From NCBI RefSeq assembly GCF_000331285.1, contig NZ_ANFX01000037.1, positions 1 to 64,000 of the forward strand: a stretch of 64,000 nucleotides of DNA. The letters are read 5' to 3'. Within the stretch, counting starts at the first letter, position 1. Each line of letters begins with the position of its first letter. Shown piece by piece: positions 54,156 to 63,071 of the stretch. Source of the DNA: Porphyrobacter sp. AAP82. GTDB lineage: Bacteria > Pseudomonadota > Alphaproteobacteria > Sphingomonadales > Sphingomonadaceae. The notes beneath the pieces are model-generated. The model did not search any database, was not told where the DNA came from, and worked only from the letters and a program-made list of their open reading frames with translations. The position numbers and the translations under genes are program-made.

Positions 54156-54692
54156 GTGTTCCATCGCAGCCAGAGACTGTTCCTGAGGCCCGCCTTCCCA
54201 GAGGACAGCGCCGCCATTCTCGCAGGCATCGGCGAGGAGGCGATCGTGCGCAATCTGGCGCGCGCGCCGTGGCCCTACACGCCGGACGACGCAGCGCGCT
54301 TTGCCGCCTTGCCGCAGAACACGCGCCTGCCGCATTTCCTAGTGACCCTGCCGGGCGCGGGCGTGATCGGTTCGGCCGGGCTTGGCGAGCACCAGGGCGA
54401 GGGCGAATTGGGCTACTGGATCGCGCGCGCGCACTGGGGGCGCGGCTATGCCACCGAGGCCGCCAGGGGCGTGCTCGCGGTTGCGCGGATGCTTGGCCAC
54501 CGACGGGTGGTTGCGGGGCACTTTGCGGACAATCCGGCTTCGGGCAAGGTGCTGAGAAAGCTTGGCTTCGTGCCCACCGGCAAGCCCGGCCAGCGGTTCA
54601 GCACCGGGCGCGGGGCGATGGTCGATTCGGTCGAGTATGCGCTCGATCTGGAGGCCGACATGGACCCGGCACCGCTCGCCCGTGCTGCCTGA
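54156..54692 (+). CDS. GNAT family N-acetyltransferase
   Basis: 178 residues of the RimJ/RimL-like group. LGYWIARAHWGRGYATEAAR is the acetyl-CoA-binding motif, and NPASGKVLRKLGFVPTGK the final helix and strand. The N-terminus fits GTG 54156 (GGGAG 6 nt upstream, MFHRSQRLFLRPAFPED typical); longer starts (ATG 54099) lack homology. The acceptor, maybe a ribosomal protein N-terminus, is not known. Confidence 0.85.
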   Translation: MFHRSQRLFLRPAFPEDSAAILAGIGEEAIVRNLARAPWPYTPDDAARFAALPQNTRLPHFLVTLPGAGVIGSAGLGEHQGEGELGYWIARAHWGRGYATEAARGVLAVARMLGHRRVVAGHFADNPASGKVLRKLGFVPTGKPGQRFSTGRGAMVDSVEYALDLEADMDPAPLARAA

Positions 54693-54786
54693 TCAGGGCC
54701 TGACCGGGGCCTGGTGAGGCACTGGCACCGTGCGCGCGGGCGCGGGTCTTGTTCGCACCTGCAAATGGCCCTAGGGGCTTGACCCT

Positions 54787-55383
54787 ATGGTCGCCAGAAA
54801 GAGGCTAACTCCCGAGGAATCGCGCAGCTCCGCGCTCGAAGCCGCGCGCGCGCTGCTGATCGAGACAGGACCGCAATCGGTGACATTGAAGGCGGTCTCG
54901 GCGCGCATCGGGCGCACCCATGCCAACCTCCTGCACCATTTCGGTTCGGCCTCGGGCCTCCAGCGCGCGCTCGCCGAGCATCTCGCGCGCACGGTGTGCG
55001 AGACGATCCTCCAGGCGGTCCACGCCAGCCGCGCCGGGCTGGGCTCGGCGCGCGAGGTGGTCGATCTTGCCTTCGACGCCTTCGACCGCGAGGGGGCGGG
55101 CGCGCTCACCAGCTGGATGCTGCTGACGGGCAACGAGGATGCGCTCGATCCGATCATCTCTGTGATCCACGACCTGCTCGACGAACTCGCCCCGACCGAA
55201 CCGCCCGAGCATATCGCCGAGCGGCGGCTGCACCGCGATACCCTGTCGCTGGTGCTGATGGCGCTGGGCGATGCGCTGATCGGCGCGGCGCTGGCCAAGT
55301 CGCTGGGCCTGCCGCGCGATGCGGCGCGCGAGCGGGCGACGGCGATGCTCGAAGCGAGCTTCGCCGGGCACCAGACCGCTTAG
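54787..55383 (+). CDS. TetR/AcrR family regulator
   Basis: 198 residues. An N-terminal DNA-binding helix set (LTPEESRSSALEAARALLIE, then VTLKAVSARIGRTHANLLHH) is followed by a helical ligand and dimerisation domain. Ligand and target unknown; no palindrome was identified in the 94 bp upstream. Interlocks its stop (TTAG) with the convergent ygfZ-like gene. Confidence 0.88.
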   Translation: MVARKRLTPEESRSSALEAARALLIETGPQSVTLKAVSARIGRTHANLLHHFGSASGLQRALAEHLARTVCETILQAVHASRAGLGSAREVVDLAFDAFDREGAGALTSWMLLTGNEDALDPIISVIHDLLDELAPTEPPEHIAERRLHRDTLSLVLMALGDALIGAALAKSLGLPRDAARERATAMLEASFAGHQTA

Positions 55384-56111
55384 CTCTGATCCTCGAGCGC
55401 GGCGCGCTGCCAATCGGGCAGGGCGGCAGGATCGAGCGCCTCGACCCTGAGGTGATCGACCGCAAGGCCAAGGTCGGCATAGGCCGCTTGTCTGCGCGCC
55501 TCGTCCGACTGCGCCAGAGGCACCACCACCAGCCGCCGGTTCACTTTCTGCCGCCAGTTCATCCGCGCGGTGTTCTCCTGCCCGACATAGCAGCCCTTGG
55601 TGAAGCTCACCCCGCCGAGTTCAACGGCGTTGGTTTCGAGCCACAGGATGTCGCCCATCTCGGCTCGCCCCTCGGGCACGCCGAGCGCGAGGCGGTGGGC
55701 GAGCCACGCGGCGTCGGCGCTCTCGCCCTGCGGCGCTGCGAGCCAGCGGTCGCCGAGGGCGGCAAGGCGCGGGTCCGCCGCCGCGCCCTCGCGCGCCTCG
55801 CGGCCCCAGTGGACGGCGAGGCTCTCGTCGCGGGCGATCGCGATCTGGCGGCGCAGGCGATACATCGACAGGCGTTTCGCCAGCTCGTCCGCATGGGCGG
55901 CCTCGCAATCGAGCAGCAGGTCGGCGCCGTCTCCCCACACCACAAAATCGAACAGGTGCTTGCCCTGCGCCGAGAGCAGCGCGGCATAGCAGGGCAGGGG
56001 CCCGGTCACATCATTGGTGACAAGGCCCTGGAGAAAGGCAGCGACATCCTCGCCCTCCTCGAGCGGGGAGAGGCGCACAATCGCGCGGGCGGTCAGCAGG
56101 GTTGCACTCAT
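55380..56111 (-). CDS. ygfZ: Folate-binding protein YgfZ
   Basis: 243 residues, GcvT-like fold. KGCYVGQENTARM is the YgfZ signature K-G-C-[YF]-x-G-Q-E whose Cys is needed for function. YgfZ/Iba57 proteins help assemble [4Fe-4S] clusters with folate. Diverges from pyrC with a 38-bp gap, and interlocks with the TetR gene at its 3' end. Confidence 0.92.
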   Translation of the reverse strand: MSATLLTARAIVRLSPLEEGEDVAAFLQGLVTNDVTGPLPCYAALLSAQGKHLFDFVVWGDGADLLLDCEAAHADELAKRLSMYRLRRQIAIARDESLAVHWGREAREGAAADPRLAALGDRWLAAPQGESADAAWLAHRLALGVPEGRAEMGDILWLETNAVELGGVSFTKGCYVGQENTARMNWRQKVNRRLVVVPLAQSDEARRQAAYADLGLAVDHLRVEALDPAALPDWQRAALEDQS

Positions 56112-56149
56112 GGGTGACAGATAGGCACGTGCCTCGCTAAGGGGAAGCC

Positions 56150-57187
56150 ATGACCGACCGCCTCACGATCCGCCGCCCCGATGACTGGCACCTCCACTTC
56201 CGCGATGGCGACATCATGCGCGAGGTCGTGCCCTATACCGCGCGCCAGTTTGCCCGGGCGATCGTGATGCCCAACCTCACTCCGCCGGTGACCACGACTG
56301 CGCTCGCCGCCGCCTATCGCGAGCGCATCCGCGCGGCGGTGCCCGAAGGCGTGGCCTTCGAGCCGCTGATGACCTGCTACCTCACCGACACCACCGATGC
56401 CGATGATCTCGCGCGCGGCGCGGCGCAGGGCGTGTTCACCGCCGCCAAGATCTATCCCGCCAACGCCACCACCAATTCGGCAGCCGGGGTGACCGATGTC
56501 GAGAAGATCTACCCCGTCCTCGCGCGGATGGAGGCCGAGGATATCGTGCTGTGCATCCACGGCGAGGTGACCGATCACGACGTCGACGTGTTCGACCGCG
56601 AGAAGGCTTTTATCGAGAGGCACTTGCGGGCGATTGTGGTCGCCTTCCCGAGCCTGCGGATCGTGTTCGAGCACATCACCACCAGCGACGCGGTCGATTT
56701 CGTCAACGGGGCCGGGCCCAATGTCGCGGCCACCATCACCCCGCAGCACTTGCACATCAACCGCAATGCGATGCTGGTGGGCGGGATCCAGCCGCACAAT
56801 TACTGCCTGCCGGTCGCCAAGCGCGAGACGCATCGCCTCGCCCTGCGCAAGGCGGCAACGGGCGGTTCGCAAAAATTCTTCCTCGGCACCGATTCGGCCC
56901 CGCACCTTCGCCGCGCGAAAGAGACCGCCTGCGGCTGCGCAGGCATCTTCGGCGCGCCCTTTGCCCTGGAAAGCTACCTCACGGTGTTCGATGAAGAGGG
57001 CGCGCTCGGCAACTTCGAAGGCTTCGCCTCGCTCCACGGGCCGATCTTCTACAAGCTGCCGGTCAATGAGGACACTGTGACGCTGGAACGCGCCGAGGTG
57101 CCGGTGCCCGCGTGTCTCCATGTGACGGGCGAGGAGATCGTGCCGTGGCACGGCGGGCAGGTGCTGGGCTGGAAATTCCTAGGCTGA
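56150..57187 (+). CDS. pyrC: Dihydroorotase
   Basis: 345 residues, the E. coli-type class II form. It cyclises carbamoyl-aspartate to dihydroorotate in UMP synthesis. WHLHFRDGDIMREVVPYTAR holds the HxH zinc ligands, TAAKIYPANATTNS the carboxylated Lys, CIHGEVTDHDVDVFDREK and IVFEHITTSD further ligands, and FFLGTDSAPH the catalytic Asp. A large inverted repeat follows and separates it from the convergent rarD. Confidence 0.96.
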   Translation: MTDRLTIRRPDDWHLHFRDGDIMREVVPYTARQFARAIVMPNLTPPVTTTALAAAYRERIRAAVPEGVAFEPLMTCYLTDTTDADDLARGAAQGVFTAAKIYPANATTNSAAGVTDVEKIYPVLARMEAEDIVLCIHGEVTDHDVDVFDREKAFIERHLRAIVVAFPSLRIVFEHITTSDAVDFVNGAGPNVAATITPQHLHINRNAMLVGGIQPHNYCLPVAKRETHRLALRKAATGGSQKFFLGTDSAPHLRRAKETACGCAGIFGAPFALESYLTVFDEEGALGNFEGFASLHGPIFYKLPVNEDTVTLERAEVPVPACLHVTGEEIVPWHGGQVLGWKFLG

Positions 57188-57215
57188 GTCCATGTTTTCG
57201 GCCACTTTCGGTGGC

Positions 57216-57304
57216 GCAGACCTCCCGCCCCGCCGCCCCGCCCGGCCACCATAGCAAAGTGGTACGATAGGTGGTCGGGTGGGGCGGCGGGGCGGGGGGT
57301 CTGC
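57216..57304. terminator. Large inverted repeat, probable bidirectional terminator
   Basis: Left arm 57216-57250 and right arm 57270-57304 are each 35 nt and pair with three mismatches, leaving a 19-nt loop. Arms start GCAGACC and end GGCCACC, with a CCGCCCCGCCGCCCCG core. It sits between the convergent pyrC and rarD genes. No strong T-run follows on either side, so termination would rely on the very stable stem. Confidence 0.7.
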
Positions 57305-57328
57305 GTTTCGCGCCAGCGCGATCGCAAA

Positions 57329-58252
57329 TCAAACACTCCTGCGCTTCGCCCACAGGTCCCAGACGAAAATCCCGACCGCGATCCAGATCAGCACGAAGCT
57401 TCCCAGTTTTTCGGGTGCCAATGGCTGGTGGAACACGAACAGGCCGAGGAAGAACACGATCGTCGGCGAGAGATACTGGATGAAGCCGAGCGTCGAATAA
57501 TCCATCCGCCGCGCCGCGATCGCGAACAGCAGCAACGGCACGGCAGTGACCACGCCGGACAGGACGATCAGCGCGCTCGTCCACCAATCCTGCCCGAAGG
57601 CCGAACCTTGCGGGCCCATCGCAAACCACCCCGTGACGGCGGCGGCGACGGGCAGCAGGATCGCGCTTTCGATCGTCAGGCCGGGGAGCGAGCCTACGGC
57701 AACCTGTTTGCGCACAAGGCCATAAAGGCCGAAGCTCAGGGCCAGGCTCAGGCTGAGCCACAGGCTGGTGAGAGCGCCCGCCGCCAGCAATGCCACCGCC
57801 AGCGCGGCGATGGCGACCGCGAGCCACTGGCGCTTCGAGAGCGTCTCGCCCAGCACCAGCGTGCCGAGCAGGACGTTGAGCAGCGGGTTGAGGTAGTAGC
57901 CGATGCTCGTCGCATAGACCTCGCCCGCCATGATCGCCCAGATGTAGACGAACCAGTTGATCCCGATCAGCACCGCGCTGGCGAGCAGGGCGAGGAGGCT
58001 TTTCGGGCTGGCCAGCGCGGCGCGCAGTTCGGGAAACTGGCGGCGCCAGGCGACGATGGCGAGGCACAGCGGCAGCGTCCAGATGATCCGCCAGCCGACG
58101 AATTCGAAGGCCGGGATGCGCTTCACCAGCACGAGGTAGAGCGGCAGGAAGCCCCAGATCAGATAGGCACCCAGCGCGGGGGCGAGACCTGAGGCAAGCG
58201 GCCCTGAGGCGGTGGGGCCGGAGGCCTCGGCTGCGGGTTGCTGCGTGGTCAT
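57329..58252 (-). CDS. rarD: EamA-family transporter RarD
   Basis: 307 residues with ten helices in two EamA halves. AYLIWGFLPLYLVLVKRIPA and GRxxxRRMDYSTLGFIQYLSP-like segments match RarD. NPLLNVLLGTLVLGETLSKRQ is the EamA helix pair. Probably a drug or metabolite exporter; substrate unknown. A 265-bp gap follows upstream, containing an RNA-like element on the other strand. Confidence 0.9.
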   Translation of the reverse strand: MTTQQPAAEASGPTASGPLASGLAPALGAYLIWGFLPLYLVLVKRIPAFEFVGWRIIWTLPLCLAIVAWRRQFPELRAALASPKSLLALLASAVLIGINWFVYIWAIMAGEVYATSIGYYLNPLLNVLLGTLVLGETLSKRQWLAVAIAALAVALLAAGALTSLWLSLSLALSFGLYGLVRKQVAVGSLPGLTIESAILLPVAAAVTGWFAMGPQGSAFGQDWWTSALIVLSGVVTAVPLLLFAIAARRMDYSTLGFIQYLSPTIVFFLGLFVFHQPLAPEKLGSFVLIWIAVGIFVWDLWAKRRSV

Positions 58253-58327
58253 GCCGGGCGGCGTTAGGGGCGCGAGGCGGCCTGCGCAAGCGGCGCGCTC
58301 GCTGAACTGCGGCTTTCAGGCGTCGGG

Positions 58328-58468
58328 GCGATTCGTTCAGGCACGCGTCTTTACAGATGAACGAAATCGCTCTTGCAGCCATCCCACCAATGGCTGCCGG
58401 CACGCGCGGGTTCCTTTGCCCCTGCGTGGGAAGCGCCCTCGGGGTCCCCTGACCCCGGGGGCGTTTTC
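58328..58468 (+). ncRNA. Candidate structured RNA with four hairpins and a terminator
   Basis: Four stems follow one another: GCGATTCGTTCA with TGAACGAAATCGC (58328-58370, one bulge); TGCAGCCAT with ATGGCTGC (58374-58398); CACGCGCGGG with CCCCTGCGTG (58401-58428); and GCCCTCGGGGTC-CCCT-GACCCCGGGGGC (58435-58462) followed by GTTTTC. The last is a convincing plus-strand terminator. No ORF fits. It could be a stand-alone sRNA or a leader of the lipoprotein gene at 58518. No known family recognised. Confidence 0.5.
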
Positions 58469-58517
58469 ATGCGGGCGGTGAGGGGCAAGTTAACCATTCG
58501 CGTGCGAGGGGCGGGCG

Positions 58518-59237
58518 ATGCGCCGTGCTTTCATCCCTGTGGGATTCAGTGCCCTGCTGGCCGCCTGCGGGCCGGGCGGGGGCGGGGCTGCGCCAGGGGC
58601 AGGGGAGATTGCCGCCGATCCGGTGATCGCCCGGGCGCTCCATGATCCGCTGATGACCGACCCCGATCTGGCCAGCCGCAACGAGGCCAATGCCGCGATC
58701 GGCTTTGCCGACAGCACCGCGCTGCCGGTGCTGGCCGGCAGCACCGAGGCCGCCGCCGCCGCGCGCGCGGCGATGCGGATCGAGCTGCTGGAAAGCGGCA
58801 CGCTGACGGATCTGCCGCCCGCCAGCAAGGCGGCGGGCGGCGTTGTGTTCGGGCCGATGTCGGGGGCGGAGGAATTGCTCGGCGCGGTCGGGGCCGGGGG
58901 CACCTGCGCCGAGGGGCTCAAGGAGGATTTCGCACTTGCCGCCAGCCTGCCGCCGCCGGCGCAGATCCCGCCGCGCGCGATGGTGGTGCAGGCTGGGGGG
59001 AGCGTTGCCAGGGGCTGCGCTGTGCGGATCATCCGCTATCTCACCCCCGCCGCGGGCACGGAGGTGCTGCAATACCACCACGTGCGCGCATCGCGCGCCG
59101 GGCTTTCGTCCCGGCGCTACGCCGCGCCCGGCGACAGCATTGCAGCGCGCGGCACGGGGGCGGAGCGGTTGGTGGTGAGCCTCAGGCAGGCCGCCAATGG
59201 CCTGACCGGCGTGACGCTGGTCTACCGGAGCAGCTAG
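58518..59237 (+). CDS. Lipoprotein of unknown function
   Basis: 239 residues. A signal with lipobox (SALLAACGPG) is followed by a Gly/Ala-rich linker (GGGGAAPGAG), then a mixed domain with three further Cys (GTCAEG, GCAVRI). No known motif. AVG-type strands alternate with helices, suggesting a small globular periplasmic domain. Preceded by the RNA candidate; its stop interlocks (CTAG) with astD. Confidence 0.75.
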   Translation: MRRAFIPVGFSALLAACGPGGGGAAPGAGEIAADPVIARALHDPLMTDPDLASRNEANAAIGFADSTALPVLAGSTEAAAAARAAMRIELLESGTLTDLPPASKAAGGVVFGPMSGAEELLGAVGAGGTCAEGLKEDFALAASLPPPAQIPPRAMVVQAGGSVARGCAVRIIRYLTPAAGTEVLQYHHVRASRAGLSSRRYAAPGDSIAARGTGAERLVVSLRQAANGLTGVTLVYRSS

Positions 59238-60646
59238 CTCCTCACCCCGATCATGATCGCCGCGCGCGGCTGGTCCATTTCGGTGCTGGCAACCGGATAG
59301 GCGCTGTTGTCGGCGGCGTAATAGGCGGCCGGGCGGTGGTTGCCGGAAAGGCCGATCCCGCCGAAGGGCGCTTTCGAGGAGGCCCCGGTGGTGGGCACGT
59401 TCCAGTTGATGATCCCGGCGCGGATATTGGCCCAGAAGCGCCCGTAATCCTCGGGGCTGCCGCCGATCAGCGTCGCCGAGAGGCCGAAGCGGGTGTTGTT
59501 CGCCTCGGTGATCGCGGTGTCGAGATCGGGGACGCGGATCACTTGCAGGAGCGGGCCGAACAGCTCGATATCGGGCCGGTCGGGCACCTCGGTCACGTCG
59601 ATGATGCCGGGGCTGAGAAACGGCAGGGCGGGCAGCGAGCGGCGCATGTGCAGCAGCGCCCGCCCGCCCGCGGTGATCAGCGCGACGAAGCTTTCCATCA
59701 GCTGTTCGGCGGTATCATTGTCGATCACCGGCCCCATGAAGGGCTGCGGTTCGCCCAGCGGATCGCCGACCATCAGCTTCCTTGCCAGCGGCACGAGTTC
59801 GGCCATCAGGGCGTCATAGACGCTCTCGACCACGATCAGCCGCCGCGCCGAGGTGCAGCGCTGGCCGGCGGTGGCAAAGGCGCTCTGGACGATGATCGCG
59901 GCGGCATCGGCGAGCTTGGGGGTGTCGGTGACGACCACCGGATTGTTGCCCCCCATCTCGAGCGCGACGAGCTTGCCCGGATTGGCGGCGAGTTTGCGGT
60001 TGATGGCGATGCCGGTCTGGACCGAGCCTGTGAACAGCACCCCGTCGGTGCCCGGGTGGGCGACCAGCGCCTTGCCTTGGTCCGGCCCGCCGATCACGCA
60101 CTGGATGACCTCGGTCGGCACGCCCGCGCCGTGGAAGGCAGCGACCAGCGCCTCGCCCACCGCGGGGGTCTTTTCCGAAGGCTTGAACACCACCGCATTG
60201 CCCGCGATCAGCGCCGGCACGATATGGCCGCAGGGGATGTGCGCGGGGAAGTTGAAGGGCCCGAGCACCGCCATCACCCCGTGCGGCTTGTGGCGCAGCG
60301 CGGCGCTCGACCCGACACCGGCATCGAACTTCTTCTTGCCGGTGCGTTCGGCATAGGCCTGGACCGCGATGTCGACCTTGGCGACCACCGCGTCGATCTC
60401 GCTGCGCGCTTCCCACAGGGGCTTGCCCGCCTCGCGCGCGACCAGATCGGCGAAGCTGTCGGCATCGCGGCGCACGGTGTTGGCAAAGCTGCGCAGGATG
60501 GTGATCCGCTCGGTCAGCGGGCGCGCTGCCCACGCCGCCCAGGCGCGGCGTGCGGCCGAGACCGCCGCATCCACATCGGAAACGGGCCCGCGCCACAATT
60601 CCTCTCCGGTGGCCGGTTCGTGGGAAATGAGGATGGTGTCGGTCAC
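59234..60646 (-). CDS. astD: Succinylglutamate-semialdehyde dehydrogenase
   Basis: 470 residues, aldehyde dehydrogenase superfamily. AstD makes N-succinylglutamate in arginine degradation. VLGPFNFPAHIPCGHIVPAL, GVLFTGSVQTG, ALEMGGNNPVVV (catalytic Glu) and ATAGQRCTSARRLIV (nucleophilic Cys) match AstD closely. The other ast genes are absent from the window. It might also act on a related semialdehyde. Confidence 0.9.
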   Translation of the reverse strand: MTDTILISHEPATGEELWRGPVSDVDAAVSAARRAWAAWAARPLTERITILRSFANTVRRDADSFADLVAREAGKPLWEARSEIDAVVAKVDIAVQAYAERTGKKKFDAGVGSSAALRHKPHGVMAVLGPFNFPAHIPCGHIVPALIAGNAVVFKPSEKTPAVGEALVAAFHGAGVPTEVIQCVIGGPDQGKALVAHPGTDGVLFTGSVQTGIAINRKLAANPGKLVALEMGGNNPVVVTDTPKLADAAAIIVQSAFATAGQRCTSARRLIVVESVYDALMAELVPLARKLMVGDPLGEPQPFMGPVIDNDTAEQLMESFVALITAGGRALLHMRRSLPALPFLSPGIIDVTEVPDRPDIELFGPLLQVIRVPDLDTAITEANNTRFGLSATLIGGSPEDYGRFWANIRAGIINWNVPTTGASSKAPFGGIGLSGNHRPAAYYAADNSAYPVASTEMDQPRAAIMIGVRS

Positions 60647-60733
60647 GCCAGCGATGCTTGCCTGTTCTCGTTCCTGCTCCCGCGGATGCGCGCATGTATA
60701 GCGGGCGGACCCGAAAAGATAGGGGTGAGCCGG

Positions 60734-62131
60734 CTACGCATGTCCCGCGGGCGGGGGCGGCGGGCCATGCGCCTCGCCCATGCGCCTGAGGCCGGCGATC
60801 TTGGCGTGGAGCGGGGCCCAGTCGTCCTGCCGGTCGATCGCGGCCCAGATGTCCTCGACCTCGCCGATCAGCATCGATTGGGGGGCGGGATCGGACCAGT
60901 AGGGGTGCGCCTCGCCTGCCGGCTGGTAGTGGGCGAAGGCCTCGGGCAGGCCCCGCCCGCCGCGATGCGCGAAGAAGAAGGCATCGGGCTGCATGCCGCC
61001 CTCGCGCATCTGCGCCTCGCAGGCAGCGACGAGCGCGGTGTCCGCCTCGATCCCCAGCGGGACGACCCCCAGCCGCCAGCACCACCGCCGCGCCACGTTC
61101 GCCATGTAGAGCGGTCCGAAGCGTTCGAGCGCGGCGACCAGCGGCGCGGTTTCGGCATGGAGGCGCAAGGCCACCGCCAGCTGCCCGCAATTCCAGTGCA
61201 GCGCCTCGGGCTGGCGGCCGAAGGCGTAGAGCCCGGCATGGTCGAAATAGGCCGCCGTAAAGCCCGGCTCCCACGCCGGCAGCCAGCGCCACGGGCCGTA
61301 GTCGAAGCTCTCGCCGGTCACGTTCATGTTGTCGGTGTTGAGCACCCCGTGGACGAAGCCTGCCACCATGTAGCTCGCGGCAAGATCGGCCATGCGTTCG
61401 GTAACGGCGTGCATCAGCCGGATCGCGGGATTGTCACGGTCGGGCGCGTCTTCGGGCGGGGGCGGGGCGGGGAAGTGGGCAAGGCAATAGGCGATCAGCT
61501 GCGCCATCTCGCCCGTCGCTTCGAGCGCCAGCAGCCGCTGGAAGGTGCCGATGCGGATATGCGAATGCGACAGGCGCACCAGCACCGCCGAGCGGGTCGG
61601 CGAGGGCTCGTCGCCGCGGTGGAGCGCCTCGCCGGTCTCGATCACGCTGAAGGTCCTGGAGGTGTTGACGCCGAGCGCCCCGAGCATTTCGGTCGCGAGG
61701 ATTTCGCGCACGGCGCCCTTCAGCGTCAGGCGCCCGTCGCCCGCGCGGCTCCACGGCGTCTGGCCCGAACCCTTGGTGCCAAGGTCCATCAGCCGGCCAT
61801 CGGCACCCCGCATCTGCGCGAACAGGAAGCCCCGCCCGTCGCCGATCTCGGGGTTGTAGACCCGGAACTGGTGCCCGTGATAGCGCAGCGCCAGCGGCCC
61901 GGGGAGATTGCCGGCAAGCGGCGCGAAGCGGCCGAAGTGCTGCATCCATGCCGCATCGCTCAGGCTCGCGAGGCCCACGCTTGCCGCCGCCCTGTCATTG
62001 CGCCAGCGCAGGACCGTTTCGGGAAAGTCCGCCGCCGCCACCGGATCGCCCAGCCACCCGGCGAGCGCCAGGATGGCGGAATCGGGATGATAGGTTCCGG
62101 ATGCATCCGGGTGTTGCAGTCCCTCGCTCAT
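60734..62131 (-). CDS. selO: Protein adenylyltransferase SelO (YdiU)
   Basis: 465 residues, pseudokinase fold. SelO transfers AMP to Ser, Thr or Tyr. ALRYHGHQFRVYNPEIGDGR and LGTKGSGQTPWSRAGDGRLT are the N-lobe, FVHGVLNTDNMNVTGESFDY the catalytic and metal-binding segment. No selenocysteine codon appears. The protein ends GEAHGPPPPPAGHA without the CxxU-like tail. Monocistronic on the minus strand. Confidence 0.92.
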   Translation of the reverse strand: MSEGLQHPDASGTYHPDSAILALAGWLGDPVAAADFPETVLRWRNDRAAASVGLASLSDAAWMQHFGRFAPLAGNLPGPLALRYHGHQFRVYNPEIGDGRGFLFAQMRGADGRLMDLGTKGSGQTPWSRAGDGRLTLKGAVREILATEMLGALGVNTSRTFSVIETGEALHRGDEPSPTRSAVLVRLSHSHIRIGTFQRLLALEATGEMAQLIAYCLAHFPAPPPPEDAPDRDNPAIRLMHAVTERMADLAASYMVAGFVHGVLNTDNMNVTGESFDYGPWRWLPAWEPGFTAAYFDHAGLYAFGRQPEALHWNCGQLAVALRLHAETAPLVAALERFGPLYMANVARRWCWRLGVVPLGIEADTALVAACEAQMREGGMQPDAFFFAHRGGRGLPEAFAHYQPAGEAHPYWSDPAPQSMLIGEVEDIWAAIDRQDDWAPLHAKIAGLRRMGEAHGPPPPPAGHA

Positions 62132-62204
62132 CCCGCGATAGTGGGCGCAAGCTGGGCGGTGCGCAAGGCGCGCGGCCCTTTGAGGGAAGGGAATACCGGC
62201 GCAG

Positions 62205-63071
62205 ATGGCCGCATTGTACGAAGACCGCTACTGGACCAGCAGCGATGGCCTGACCCTGCATTACCGCAACTATCCCGGGCCCGCGGGCGGGGACAAGCTG
62301 CCCGTGCTGTGCATGCACGGCCTGACCCGCAACGCCCGCGATTTCGGCCCGCTCGCCGAGGCCATCTGCGCCACCCGCCGCGTGATCGTGACCGAGATGC
62401 GCGGGCGGGGAATGAGCGATTACGCGCCGGATTCGGACACCTATTCGCCTGTCACCTATGTCGCGGATGTGGAAAAGCTGCTCGCCGAACAGGGGATCGA
62501 TCGCTTCGCGGTGGTCGGCACCTCGATGGGCGGGCTGATGACCATGCTGATGGCAGCGATGAAGCCCGGGCGCATGAGCGCGGTGGTGATGAACGATATC
62601 GGCCCCGAGGTGGACAGCGCCGGGCTCTCGCGCATTTCGGGCTATGTCGGGCAGGGGCGGAGTTACCCCACCTGGGTCCACGCCGCCCGCGGCCTGTCCG
62701 AAGCGCACGGCGTCGCCTTCCCGCGCTATGATCTCGACCAGTGGCTCGAAATGGCCAAGCGCACCATGGTGGTGAGCCAGAACGGGCGGATCGTGTTCGA
62801 TTACGACATGGCCATCGCCGAACCTTTCGCCAAGCCCGGCAATGCCGCGCCGCCCAACCTGTGGCTCGCCTACGAGGCGCTGACCGGCGTGCCGATGCTG
62901 CTGGTGCGCGGCGCGCTGTCGGACCTGCTCAGCGCCGACACGGTCAAGCAGATGGGGGTGCGCAATCCGAAGATGCGCACCATCACCGTCCCCGATGTCG
63001 GCCACGCCCCGACGCTTGACGAGCCTGCGGTGCGCGAGGCGATCCTCGCCCTGCTGGACGCGGCGGAGTGA
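62205..63071 (+). CDS. Alpha/beta-fold hydrolase
   Basis: 288 residues. VLCMHGLTRNARDFGPLA holds the oxyanion His-Gly, VVGTSMGGLMTML the Ser nucleophile (GxSxG), and VPDVGHAPTLDEP the base His. Esterase, lactonase or peptidase of unknown substrate. Its stop overlaps the glycosyltransferase start (GTGA), so the two genes are coupled. Upstream 73-bp gap to selO (divergent) must hold its promoter. Confidence 0.88.
   Translation: MAALYEDRYWTSSDGLTLHYRNYPGPAGGDKLPVLCMHGLTRNARDFGPLAEAICATRRVIVTEMRGRGMSDYAPDSDTYSPVTYVADVEKLLAEQGIDRFAVVGTSMGGLMTMLMAAMKPGRMSAVVMNDIGPEVDSAGLSRISGYVGQGRSYPTWVHAARGLSEAHGVAFPRYDLDQWLEMAKRTMVVSQNGRIVFDYDMAIAEPFAKPGNAAPPNLWLAYEALTGVPMLLVRGALSDLLSADTVKQMGVRNPKMRTITVPDVGHAPTLDEPAVREAILALLDAAE

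Noticed and set aside
59336..62731. A 1131-codon plus-strand open frame across astD and selO
   Set aside because: It is antisense to two complete, well-conserved genes and has no domain. Long antisense frames are routine at this GC content. The same applies to frames at 3856-6810, 8112-9965, 12263-15037, 17011-19338 and 40661-43042.
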